Positions 5,415 to 14,617 of a stretch of DNA of 14,617 nucleotides are shown here, one piece after another. This DNA is from Synergistaceae bacterium. GTDB taxonomy: Bacteria > Synergistota > Synergistia > Synergistales > Synergistaceae. The translations under genes were made by a program, and so were the position numbers. Below the pieces are notes generated by a model. The model saw only the letters and a program-made list of their open reading frames with translations. It did not search any database and was not told where the DNA came from. The DNA is taken from positions 1 through 14,617 of the forward strand of contig JAISQP010000157.1 of NCBI GenBank assembly GCA_031274115.1. Reading direction: 5' to 3'. How positions within the stretch are numbered: the stretch's first letter is position 1; every line of letters begins with the position of its first letter.

Positions 5415-7396
5415 TGGACCAGCGAGCCCGGCGGAAGGTCGCCGTCGACTGTGGCCAGCGCAAGCGTCTCGCGCCCTCCATCGTCGGCCTCGGCCGCCAG
5501 GAGCATTCCGTGGCTCTCGACGCCGCGGAACACAGCGGGCTTCAGATTGCAGAGGACGAGTATTTTTTTGCCGGCCAGTTCCTCGGGCGTGAAGAATTCC
5601 CTGACGCTCGATACGATAACTCTCTTCTCGAAACCAAGGTCTATGTGGAGTTTGAAGAGTTTTTTCGCTTTTTCAACCGTCTCTGCGCGCTCAATCAGCG
5701 CGACCCTTATCTCGAGCTTCTTGAAGTCGTCTATCTCTATCTGAGCGAACTTTTCGCCCGCCGGAGCGCACGGATCTTTGTCTCCCGCTGAAAGATTTTT
5801 CCGCTTTGCGGCGTCGCGAAGGGCCTTTTCTTCTTTCCATTTGGTTATGTCTATCCTGGGGAAGAGAACGTCTCCTTTCTTCACATCGATCTCGCCGTCA
5901 GAGGCGCCCCAACTCCACTCCGAGAGTTTCACGGCTTCGCCGCCGCCGCTCAGGCCGAGCTGAAGCCGTATTTTCCCCGCTGTCTCCGGGATAAATGGGA
6001 ACACCAGGATCGAAGAGAGGCGCAGTACCTCCCACAGTGTCCTGAGGACAACGTCCAGCCTGTCCTGAGGGTCGTCCTTCCCGAGCTTCCAGGGCTGAGT
6101 CTCGTCTATGTATTTGTTGCCGGCTGATATCAGACCCCAGAGAGTTTTCAGGGCTGAGTCGAGGGCGAAGTCATCCATCTCGGCGTCCATCTGCCCGACG
6201 GCGTCAAGCGAGGCTTTCTCCAGGGCTCTGTCTATCTCCCTCGCCTTTGCCAGAGCCTGCGCGCCGGGCAGTCTGCCGCCTCTGTACTTCTCGATCATCT
6301 GAAGCGTCCTGTTCAGCAGGTTGCCCAGGTCGTTCGCCAGGTCCGAGTTTACCCTCTGTACGAGTCCCATCTCGGAGAAATCGCCGTCGTTGCCGAATGG
6401 AACCTCGCGAAGGAGGAAGTAGCGAAACGCGTCGGCGCCGTAGACGTCCACCATCTCGAACGGGTCGACCACGTTGCCCTTGGACTTCGACATCTTGTCT
6501 CCCTCGACTGTCCACCACCCGTGCGCGAAAACCCTTACCGGAGGGTTTAAGTCCATGGCCATCAGTATCGCCGGCCAGATTACCGCGTGAAAGCGTATAA
6601 TATCCTTCCCGACAATGTGCCGCGCGCAGGGCCAGAACGTCTCCCATTTTTCCCCGGGCGTCGGGTAACCGACCGCTGTGATATAGTTGACGAGCGCGTC
6701 CAGCCAGACGTAGATGACGTGGCTATCGTCCCCCGGCACGGGAACGCCCCATTTGAGCGTGGCGCGGGAGACGGAGAGATCCTGAAGCCCGCTCTTGATG
6801 AAGCTCATCACCTCGTTGTATCTCGCTCTGGGCAGGATTGCGTCCGGATATTTCCCGTAGTATTCGATCAGCCTGTCCTGATATTTAGAAAGCCGGAAGA
6901 AGTAACTCTCCTCGGACATCCTCGAGAGAGGCCTTTTACAGTCCGGGCATACCTTTTCATCTCCGATCTGGGCGTCGGGGACGTATGTCTCGCATGGAAC
7001 GCAGTACCAGCCCTCATAGCTGCCTTTGTATATATCGCCCTTGTCCAGCAGAGTTTTGAAGAAGTATTGCGCCGCCTTTATATGGCGGTCCTCCGTCGTG
7101 CGTATGAAGTCGTCGTTTGAGACGCCAAGTTTCCGCCAGAGCCTCTGGAAGTTGACAACGACCTCGTCGCAGAGCTGTATGGGAGTCAGCCCGCGCATTG
7201 ACGCCGCCTGCTCGATCTTCTGGCCATGCTCGTCGGCGCCGGTGAGAAAACGCGTGACGTCCCCCATCATCCTGTGCCACCGCGCCAGGGCGTCGCATGC
7301 GATCGTCGTATAAGCGTGCCCGATGTGGGGGACATCGTTCACGTAATATATCGGGGTGGTTATATAAAATCCGCCTCGTCTTTCCTTGTCAGTCAT
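5411..7396 (-). CDS. metG: methionyl-tRNA synthetase with C-terminal tRNA-binding domain
   Basis: Charges tRNA-Met with methionine at the cost of ATP; a class I synthetase. In the 661-residue product the HIGH signature is HIGH (24-27) and the KMSKS loop is KMSKS (301-305). A single zinc knuckle of four cysteines (C132, C135, C150, C153) lies in the connective region. An anticodon-binding helical domain follows, and the last 110 residues form an EMAPII/Trbp111-type tRNA-binding OB fold (FKKLEIRVALIERAE through SHGMLLAA), as in dimeric bacterial MetRS such as that of B. subtilis. The start is the ATG at 7396, behind GGGAGG with an 8-base spacer; ATG 7402 is too close to that site and the upstream in-frame extension to 7429 has no support. 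It overlaps the rsmI stop by 8 bases and touches the tatD start. Confidence 0.97.
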   Translation of the reverse strand: MTDKERRGGFYITTPIYYVNDVPHIGHAYTTIACDALARWHRMMGDVTRFLTGADEHGQKIEQAASMRGLTPIQLCDEVVVNFQRLWRKLGVSNDDFIRTTEDRHIKAAQYFFKTLLDKGDIYKGSYEGWYCVPCETYVPDAQIGDEKVCPDCKRPLSRMSEESYFFRLSKYQDRLIEYYGKYPDAILPRARYNEVMSFIKSGLQDLSVSRATLKWGVPVPGDDSHVIYVWLDALVNYITAVGYPTPGEKWETFWPCARHIVGKDIIRFHAVIWPAILMAMDLNPPVRVFAHGWWTVEGDKMSKSKGNVVDPFEMVDVYGADAFRYFLLREVPFGNDGDFSEMGLVQRVNSDLANDLGNLLNRTLQMIEKYRGGRLPGAQALAKAREIDRALEKASLDAVGQMDAEMDDFALDSALKTLWGLISAGNKYIDETQPWKLGKDDPQDRLDVVLRTLWEVLRLSSILVFPFIPETAGKIRLQLGLSGGGEAVKLSEWSWGASDGEIDVKKGDVLFPRIDITKWKEEKALRDAAKRKNLSAGDKDPCAPAGEKFAQIEIDDFKKLEIRVALIERAETVEKAKKLFKLHIDLGFEKRVIVSSVREFFTPEELAGKKILVLCNLKPAVFRGVESHGMLLAAEADDGGRETLALATVDGDLPPGSLVH

Positions 7397-8252
7397 CTCC
7401 ATTACCTCCCGAATACTTCTCAACCTCATCCGAAACTTTAAATGAACTCAATAAAAAAGCCTTCACAGCGTTGCGAGGTATACCATAACTCTCAAAGAGC
7501 GCGTTGGCAATCTCTTTATCGAAAATCCCGCCGTCTTTCATGCGGCTCGCCTCCTCGCGCCAGCCGTCCGAAGGTTCAGTCTCTCCGGCAAACCCGGCCG
7601 TCACGACCGTTATCTCGCCTTTGATCTCGCGCGCGGACGAAACCCCGAGAAGCTCGCGGAGCGTCCCTCGGATCGTCTCCTGATGAACTTTGCTTATCTC
7701 CCTGATTATCGCGGCGTCCCTGTCGCCGAGAAAGCGGCAGAGGAACTCCAAATCCCTCGTCAGGTCATGCGGAGCGACGTAAAAGACCAGGGTTGAATCT
7801 ATCTTAGCAAGGTTCGAAATTTTTTTCTCGCGTTCTTTAGCGCTTCCCTCGAGAAAGCCCGCGAAGAGAAAGGGCTGGACCGGCAGTCCGGACAACAGAA
7901 TGGCGGGCAGGAGCGCGTTCGCTCCGGGGAGGGCGTCGACCGGCAACCCCCGGGAGATCGCCTCCTTTATCAAAACATACCCCGGGTCAGAGAACCCGGG
8001 GACGCCCGCATCGGAGACGAGGGCGACGCGCTCGCCGCGCTCCAGGCGCGAGATGATTTCAGCCGCTCTCGATCTCTCGTTGTGCCTGTGATACGAGACG
8101 AGCGGTTTTTTAATCCCGTAGAAGCTGAGCAGCTTGAGGGTCCTTCTGGTATCCTCGCAGGCGATGACGTCGGCCTCCCTGAGTTCGCGCAGCCCGCGCA
8201 GCGTCATATCCTCGAGGTTCCCGATCGGGGTCGGAACGATTACGAGCGGCAT
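7389..8252 (-). CDS. rsmI: 16S rRNA (cytidine(1402)-2'-O)-methyltransferase RsmI
   Basis: RsmI 2'-O-methylates C1402 of 16S rRNA in the decoding centre, using SAM. The 287-residue product is of the usual length and carries the family motifs of the tetrapyrrole-methylase-like fold: PTPIGNLEDMTLRGLREL (8-25), CEDTRRT (32-38), SDAGVPGFSDPGY (about 80-92) and PGANALLPAILLSGLP (about 109-124). The C-terminal 60 residues are the small helical extension found in many RsmI proteins. The ATG start at 8252 overlaps the end of the TrmN6-like gene by 13 bases. The 3' end overlaps metG by 8 bases, so translation of the three is likely coupled. The pairing of a TrmN6-like gene with rsmI matches yabB and yabC of B. 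subtilis. Confidence 0.96.
   Translation of the reverse strand: MPLVIVPTPIGNLEDMTLRGLRELREADVIACEDTRRTLKLLSFYGIKKPLVSYHRHNERSRAAEIISRLERGERVALVSDAGVPGFSDPGYVLIKEAISRGLPVDALPGANALLPAILLSGLPVQPFLFAGFLEGSAKEREKKISNLAKIDSTLVFYVAPHDLTRDLEFLCRFLGDRDAAIIREISKVHQETIRGTLRELLGVSSAREIKGEITVVTAGFAGETEPSDGWREEASRMKDGGIFDKEIANALFESYGIPRNAVKAFLLSSFKVSDEVEKYSGGNGDD
7404..7410 (-). promoter_or_regulatory. ribosome binding site that sets the metG start
   Basis: GGGAGGT on the minus strand, inside the end of rsmI, is well spaced for ATG 7396 and nearly touches ATG 7402. It favours the shorter 661-residue form. Confidence 0.7.
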
Positions 8253-9019
8253 TTCTCGGCGCCGCCGCCGCCGAGATTGTACGCTTCGAGGAGTTCGGCG
8301 GTATACTTTCCGTCCGGCCCGTGGATGAAGAGCGGAGGCTCTATCGTAAGCCCGTCGCCCGAAGCCCTAGCCGCCTCTATAAGAACGACGGACGCGTCCC
8401 TGTCCGGTTTCGGGTGGACGGCGCGCATCCTCTTCGGCCGAACGTTATTGGCGTCGAGCAGAGTGAACAGCTCTCCGGTCCTCTTCGCCCTCATCACGAG
8501 GAAGAATTTTCCCCGGTTTTTGAGGAGGTACTTCGCGGAGGCAGTCACTTCAGCCAAGGTACAGCTCCAACCGTGCATCGCGTCCGCCATCGCTCCGTTC
8601 GGGCTCGGTCTGCTGCGCCCCGGCTCGTCGTAAGGCGGATTCATAATGACGGCGTCGTATGACTCGGCCTTAAAGTCCCTCCTGCACTCCCTGAGGTCCG
8701 AGACGAAAAAGGACACGTCGGACGAGAGCCCGTTCAGCTCGGCGTTCTTCTTCGCCAATACGATGAGATCCGGGTTGATGTCGACGGCGTCGATCACCGG
8801 AAAGCGCGCTCCGCGCCCGGCTTGCGAATTTATTTTCCTTCTCCGCGCAAGGATGAGCGCGACCGCCCCCTGGGCGCAGCCAAGCTCGATGACCCTCGAT
8901 CGCGCGGGAAACCTGGCGAAATCCGCCAGAAGGATCGTGTCAACGCTGACTCTCGGCCCAGCGCCTTCGTCGGGCTGGTATATCTTGAGCTCGCCAAACA
9001 AAATATCGTCCGGAACCAA
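8240..9019 (-). CDS. TrmN6/YfiC-like tRNA1(Val) adenine-37 N6-methyltransferase
   Basis: Class I SAM methyltransferase of the YfiC/TrmN6 type, whose E. coli member makes m6A at position 37 of tRNA1-Val; the exact target here is not known. In 259 residues it shows the family opening QPDEGAGPRVSVDTILLADF (15-34), motif I ELGCAQG (45-51), the acidic strand DAVDINPD (77-84) and the N6-adenine catalytic NPPY (127-130). A small insert of basic residues separates motif I from the next strand. It is the first gene of the operon with rsmI, metG and tatD. The start is TTG at 9019; the only nearby ATGs on that strand run into a stop, and a G-rich site lies about ten bases upstream. The C-terminus is glycine-rich from a GGC codon run and overlaps rsmI by 13 bases. 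Confidence 0.87.
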   Translation of the reverse strand: MVPDDILFGELKIYQPDEGAGPRVSVDTILLADFARFPARSRVIELGCAQGAVALILARRRKINSQAGRGARFPVIDAVDINPDLIVLAKKNAELNGLSSDVSFFVSDLRECRRDFKAESYDAVIMNPPYDEPGRSRPSPNGAMADAMHGWSCTLAEVTASAKYLLKNRGKFFLVMRAKRTGELFTLLDANNVRPKRMRAVHPKPDRDASVVLIEAARASGDGLTIEPPLFIHGPDGKYTAELLEAYNLGGGGAEKCRS

Positions 9020-9088
9020 TCCCGTTACATCCCCCAGTCCATTCTTTCAATTCCCTCAGGCTCGCGCCCTATAAATTCGCCTTGCCTT

Positions 9089-9097
9089 AGAATACCA
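9089..9097 (-). promoter_or_regulatory. possible promoter for the TrmN6-rsmI-metG-tatD operon
   Basis: On the minus strand TGGTATTCT reads as an extended -10 (TG-N-TATTCT). It is 70 bases upstream of the TTG at 9019, and no convincing -35 box stands 16-18 bases before it. The intergenic region holds no other obvious element for this operon. Confidence 0.4.
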
Positions 9098-9161
9098 TAA
9101 AAAACTCCAACGAATCGCCAGCCTAATCGAGAATCAGACCGGATATCCCTGTTTTTTCGCG

Positions 9162-11291
<2,130 letters not shown>

Positions 11292-11321
11292 AAATACGCC
11301 GGAATGTTAATCTTTTTTATC

Positions 11322-11328
11322 GAGGTGA
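11322..11328 (+). promoter_or_regulatory. ribosome binding site that sets the TTG start at 11335
   Basis: GAGGTGA is six bases from TTG 11335 and 15 bases from ATG 11344, so it favours the TTG. Confidence 0.75.
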
Positions 11329-11334
11329 ACGTTT

Positions 11335-12369
11335 TTGGAGAAGATGAGGCTTGGCAAGACCGGTCTTCTGGCGTCGAGGAGCGCTTTTGGCGCTCTTCCC
11401 ATACAGAGGGTCGGGGCGGATGAGGCGACGCGTATCTTACGCGCCGCTCTCGACGGGGGGATCAATTTTTACGACACGGCGCGCGCGTACTCTGACAGCG
11501 AATCGAAGATTGGCGCCGCGTTCGGCGGACTGCGCGACAGGGTCATAATCGCGACTAAGACTCAGGCTCAGAACGGGAAGTCGCTCGTTCTCGAACTTGA
11601 AAAGAGTTTGAGCGAGCTTCGGACGGACTACATAGACATATACCAGTTCCACCTCGCGGGAAAATGCCACTCGCCGGGGGAGCCGGACGGCCTGTACGAC
11701 GCCGCGCTCAAAGCGAAGGCGGACGGCAGGATTGGCCATATCGGTCTTACCGCCCACAGGCTCGATGTCGCGATCGAGGCGGCAAAGAGCGGGCTTTACG
11801 AAACTATCCAGTTTCCGTTGAGCTATCTGTCTTCCGGGAAGGACCTCGAGGTCGTCGAACTCTGTGCGGCTAACGACGTAGGCTTTATAGCGATGAAAGC
11901 GCTCTCCGGCGGCTTAGTCGGCGATGTCGCGGCGGCTTTCGCGTGGATGAGACAGCGCGGCGGCGCGCTTCCGATATGGGGCATTCAGCGCATGAGCGAG
12001 CTGAAGGAGTTTCTGGCGCTCGAAAAATCGCCCCCCGCGCTCGACGAAGCCATGATCGCAAGGATTGAAAAAGACAGGTCGGAGCTGTCCGGGAACTTCT
12101 GCCGCGGCTGCGGGTATTGCCTTCCCTGCCCGGCAAATATCGACATATCGTGGATCGCCAGGCTTCCGCACTCGCTGCGCAGGCTGAAGTCCGAGATGTT
12201 CACGACGGACGAGTGGAGGGCAAAGGTGGAGCTTGTAAAGGATTGCGTAAACTGCGGCGCATGCAAGTCCAGATGTCCGTATGAGCTCGATCCGTCGAAG
12301 ATGCTCGGGGCTTCCTACGATGAATATCAAAGGTTCATCGCGGAGTGGGACAGGTCAAGGGCGGTATGA
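11335..12369 (+). CDS. aldo/keto reductase with C-terminal ferredoxin-like double cluster domain
   Basis: This 344-residue protein joins an NAD(P)H-dependent aldo/keto reductase barrel (about 4-250) to a cysteine-rich tail. The AKR tetrad is present: Asp47 and Tyr52 in NFYDTARAYSD, Lys75 in IIATKTQ and His106 in YQFHLAG. The tail has CRGCGYCLPCP (C256, C259, C262, C265) and CVNCGACKSRCP (C304, C307, C310, C314), as expected for two [4Fe-4S] clusters. Proteins of this layout are common in anaerobes and are mostly uncharacterised; the substrate is unknown. It lies 43 bases after ywlC and 31 before the YhaM-like gene on the same strand, so it is likely in the operon, though it has no obvious RNA role. 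The TTG start is chosen on the well-placed GAGGTGA. Confidence 0.92.
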   Translation: MEKMRLGKTGLLASRSAFGALPIQRVGADEATRILRAALDGGINFYDTARAYSDSESKIGAAFGGLRDRVIIATKTQAQNGKSLVLELEKSLSELRTDYIDIYQFHLAGKCHSPGEPDGLYDAALKAKADGRIGHIGLTAHRLDVAIEAAKSGLYETIQFPLSYLSSGKDLEVVELCAANDVGFIAMKALSGGLVGDVAAAFAWMRQRGGALPIWGIQRMSELKEFLALEKSPPALDEAMIARIEKDRSELSGNFCRGCGYCLPCPANIDISWIARLPHSLRRLKSEMFTTDEWRAKVELVKDCVNCGACKSRCPYELDPSKMLGASYDEYQRFIAEWDRSRAV

Positions 12370-12400
12370 CGCCGACGAATCTGAAAGGGTGGGACAAATA

Positions 12401-13465
12401 ATGTCGACCTTGACTACGGGGGCCAGGCTGATGAATGCGTCGGACGTGAGAAAGCTTGGCGCGACTGAGATATTCAAGGGTATTTTCGTAGTGAACAATC
12501 TTTTGAAGAAGACGGACAAGAACGGCAGACCCTATTGGGAGATGACGGTTTCGGATCAGTCGGGCAACTTGAACGCGAAGGTATGGTCCGACGCGGGATG
12601 GTGGGACAGATCGACTTCCGAGCTGGAGGCGAAGCCCGATATGCTCTCCGAAACACAGGTTATGAATCTCAAGGGAAAGGTGGTCGGCGTCAGCGGAAAA
12701 GTCGCCGATTTCAGAGGACAGCTTCAGTTCAATTTCAACGCGATCACCCTCCTGAATCAGGAGAAGTACCCTCCGACGCAGTATGTGGCTCATTCGGACA
12801 TACCTCTGCCCGTACTGCTAGAGCGGCTCGATTCCTCCATCGAGTCGTGCAGGCCGGAGATTCGTGATTTTCTGAAGGTCGTTTTCAGCGGCGAGATTGG
12901 GCGGGTGTTTCGTGACGCGCCGGCCGCGGTGTCGAACCACCACGCTTACGCGCACGGACTCCTGGAGCATACGCTCGCCGTCGCCGACGTAGCGAGAGCT
13001 ATGGCGCTCACCTACCTCGACCTGTATCCGTCGCTCGATATCGACGTCGTGGCCGCTGGCGCTCTGTTGCACGACCTCGGCAAGACTGAGTCGTACTCCA
13101 TGTCCCCCACGCCCGAGATAACCGTGCCCGGCGCCGTGCTGGACCATATAGCTATCGGCTACGCCGTTTTTACGAGGCTTTCGGAGGAGACAAACCTGGA
13201 CGGCGATCTGAGGCTTCAGATAGGGCATATAATCCTGAGCCACCACGGACAGAAGGAGTTCGGCTCGCCAGTCCTTCCGGCGACTATAGAAGCTCTCATA
13301 GTATCCGCTGCGGACGAGCTGGATTTCCGGCTCTTCTGCTGGAAGGACGCGGTTAAAGATCTCTCGCCCAGCCAGAATATCTCAGCGTTCCACTTCCCGG
13401 CGCAAAGGCGTTTCTGGCGGACGGGCGACCGAGAGGCGCCGGATGAAAACGGCGGGGCGGGCTGA
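12401..13465 (+). CDS. YhaM-like OB-fold/HD-domain 3'-5' exoribonuclease
   Basis: The 354-residue product matches the layout of B. subtilis YhaM, a metal-dependent 3'-5' exonuclease that trims RNA ends. An N-terminal OB fold (about 15-120; FKGIFVVNNLLKKTDKNGRPYW through KVWSD) should bind nucleic acid. The HD domain follows: HGLLEHTLAVADVARAMA (H185 and H190), the HD pair in LLHDLGKTESY (H224, D225), LDHIAIG (H249), LSHHGQKEFGSP (H281, H282) and AADELD (D305). The C-terminal 40 residues are variable. ATG 12401 is preferred to the ATG at 12281, which lies inside the aldo/keto reductase gene, because AGGGTGGGA precedes it. The 3' end overlaps the pseudouridine synthase gene by 23 bases. YhaM itself is best known from Gram-positive bacteria. 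Confidence 0.88.
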   Translation: MSTLTTGARLMNASDVRKLGATEIFKGIFVVNNLLKKTDKNGRPYWEMTVSDQSGNLNAKVWSDAGWWDRSTSELEAKPDMLSETQVMNLKGKVVGVSGKVADFRGQLQFNFNAITLLNQEKYPPTQYVAHSDIPLPVLLERLDSSIESCRPEIRDFLKVVFSGEIGRVFRDAPAAVSNHHAYAHGLLEHTLAVADVARAMALTYLDLYPSLDIDVVAAGALLHDLGKTESYSMSPTPEITVPGAVLDHIAIGYAVFTRLSEETNLDGDLRLQIGHIILSHHGQKEFGSPVLPATIEALIVSAADELDFRLFCWKDAVKDLSPSQNISAFHFPAQRRFWRTGDREAPDENGGAG

Positions 13466-14423
13466 GGCGAACCGGCCCGGAGGCGCCAGCGAAATTTTCG
13501 TCACGACAAGCGACCAGGCTGACCGGCGCCTGGACAGAGTCCTGCGAACCCGTTACCCTGACGTTCCGCTCGGCGCGATAATGAAGGCGATGCGCTGCGG
13601 CGCGGTACGCGTGAACGGCGCCAGAGCCGAGGGCTCTCTTCGCCTGGCGGCCGGGGACGAGGTCTTTGCGCCGTGGCCTGCCGCGGAGCGCCCGACAGCG
13701 CTCCGCGGCGCGGACGGGTCCCACTCCGTCGGATATCCAGAGGACGGCGAGCCCCTCCTTCGAACGATCCTGAGGACTGACGATATATGGTGCGTCGACA
13801 AGCCCGCGGGGCTGTTGAGCCAGCCTGACAGACCTGGAGGGGACTCGGTCGTCACCAGAGCCTGGAGGGAGCTTTCATGGCGGCGCGAGGACTTCCGGCC
13901 GGCGACTGCCGGGCGGCTTGACCGCAATGTCTCCGGCGTGATGCTGATAGCGCTGAACGCCCCAATCCTCAGGACGTTTTCGGAGCTTGTCAGGGAGGGC
14001 CTGATAAAAAAAATTTATCGGGCCGTAGTGCTTGGGCAGCCGCCCTCTGAAGGCGAGATCAGCCTTCCCCTCTTAAAGGACGAGCGAGCCAATAAGGCGT
14101 CATCCGGAAAGGACGGCCGCAGCGCTCTTACGCGCTTTCGGACGCTCGAGCCGGGGAGGGATTTTTCCCTCGTGGAACTGGAGCTTGTCACTGGACGTCC
14201 CCATCAGGCCAGGTTTCACATGTCATCCATAGGATGCCCGATTGCGGGAGACTTCAAATACGGCGACAGAAGACCCGAAAAAGCGCGCGGCAGACTCCTC
14301 CTGCACGCGTACAGCATCTCGCTTCCCGACACCCCGATCCTCCCCCCAAACCTCAGAGGCCGCGTGATAATCGCCGAAATGCCCAAAAAATTTACGAAGG
14401 CGGAGCTATCGCCGGAAGCTTGA
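13443..14423 (+). CDS. RluA-family pseudouridine synthase with S4 domain (RluC/D-like)
   Basis: Isomerises uridine to pseudouridine in RNA, most likely in 23S rRNA. In 326 residues an S4 RNA-binding domain (about 25-75; LDRVLRTRYPDVPLGAIMK through GDEV) precedes the catalytic domain. The catalytic Asp160 lies in AGRLDRNVSGVMLIA (156-170), where the usual His of HRLD is Gly157. The other motifs are VDKPAGLL (118-125), KKIYRAVVLG (189-198) and VTGRPHQARFHM (249-260), with the substrate-stacking Tyr192 in place. It is the last gene of the operon and starts inside the YhaM-like gene with AGAGG six bases upstream. Which site it modifies (RluC, RluD or another) cannot be told from the sequence alone. 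No convincing intrinsic terminator follows. Confidence 0.92.
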   Translation: MKTAGRAEANRPGGASEIFVTTSDQADRRLDRVLRTRYPDVPLGAIMKAMRCGAVRVNGARAEGSLRLAAGDEVFAPWPAAERPTALRGADGSHSVGYPEDGEPLLRTILRTDDIWCVDKPAGLLSQPDRPGGDSVVTRAWRELSWRREDFRPATAGRLDRNVSGVMLIALNAPILRTFSELVREGLIKKIYRAVVLGQPPSEGEISLPLLKDERANKASSGKDGRSALTRFRTLEPGRDFSLVELELVTGRPHQARFHMSSIGCPIAGDFKYGDRRPEKARGRLLLHAYSISLPDTPILPPNLRGRVIIAEMPKKFTKAELSPEA

Positions 14424-14538
14424 ACTCGCTCGCGTTTGTCCTCGGCGTCCGCTGTCATTTGAGCGGTAAAAAAGGCGCATCGCCCTGAAAAGATTACAAT
14501 TGTCGACGGAATCTTCAAAAAGTCTGAATTTTTTTTCA

Positions 14539-14544
14539 TATAAT
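14539..14544 (+). promoter_or_regulatory. possible -10 box of a gene beyond the right edge
   Basis: TATAAT lies in an AT-rich stretch with long T-runs that covers most of the gene-free 14424-14617. No -35 at 16-18 bases and no TG extension are seen, so this is tentative. No reading frame starts in the remaining bases. Confidence 0.3.
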
Positions 14545-14617
14545 TTCTACTTTACTTTTTTTGAACTGTACCTAGAATATTTTTCAGTTAACGACGAGCA
14601 CTGACAGGACAGGCAAT

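Noticed and set aside
7980..8001. An 8-bp perfect inverted repeat with a 6-base loop inside rsmI
   Set aside because: It encodes the conserved PGFSDPG motif, whose repeated Pro-Gly codons make the symmetry. Coding constraint explains it.
12281..12400. A 40-residue N-terminal extension of the YhaM-like protein
   Set aside because: It overlaps the end of the aldo/keto reductase gene, looks like out-of-frame sequence, and has no family resemblance.
14449..14466. A 5-bp hairpin after the pseudouridine synthase gene as a terminator
   Set aside because: The stem is short with an 8-base loop and is followed by A residues rather than T on the plus strand.

Overview
The window is a chromosomal segment of a GC-rich bacterium (one TatD-coding line counts 41 G+C in 60 bases). 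It carries 13 protein genes, no RNA genes, no CRISPR array and no recognisable transposase or integrase. Several genes start with TTG behind good Shine-Dalgarno sites. The left-strand order TrmN6-like / RsmI / MetG / TatD is the order of yabB-yabC-metS-yabD in Bacillus subtilis, without yazA and abrB. With the overall gene content this suggests a Synergistota-like or deep Bacillota-related lineage. That assignment is an inference, not a sequence match.

Left region (1-3656): a REP-like double hairpin at the edge, a small membrane protein on the minus strand, and a divergent intergenic region with a perfect 21-bp inverted repeat. Then on the plus strand come a MurJ/MviN-family flippase, a structured intergenic element, a GNAT acetyltransferase and an unrecognised acidic protein.

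Insert (about 3698-4580): an AT-rich FkbM-family methyltransferase gene lies between two 24-base direct repeats that match at 22 positions. One copy is the last 24 coding bases of tatD; the other is stranded in the intergenic region on the far side. This looks like a transferred gene inserted at the 3' end of tatD and is the most unusual feature of the window.

Minus-strand operon (9019 to 4554): TrmN6-like methyltransferase, rsmI, metG, tatD, with every junction overlapping or nearly so. Plus-strand operon (9206 to 14423): tgt, ywlC/sua5, a ferredoxin-type aldo/keto reductase, a YhaM-like OB-fold/HD nuclease and an RluA-family pseudouridine synthase. The two operons diverge from a 186-base region that holds an extended -10 promoter for tgt and a weaker one for the other side. 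Together they form an RNA-maturation and translation cluster: tRNA charging, tRNA modification (queuosine, t6A, m6A), rRNA 2'-O-methylation, pseudouridylation and RNA trimming. The aldo/keto reductase is the outlier.

The last 194 bases hold no gene; they are AT-rich and may lead into a gene beyond the edge.
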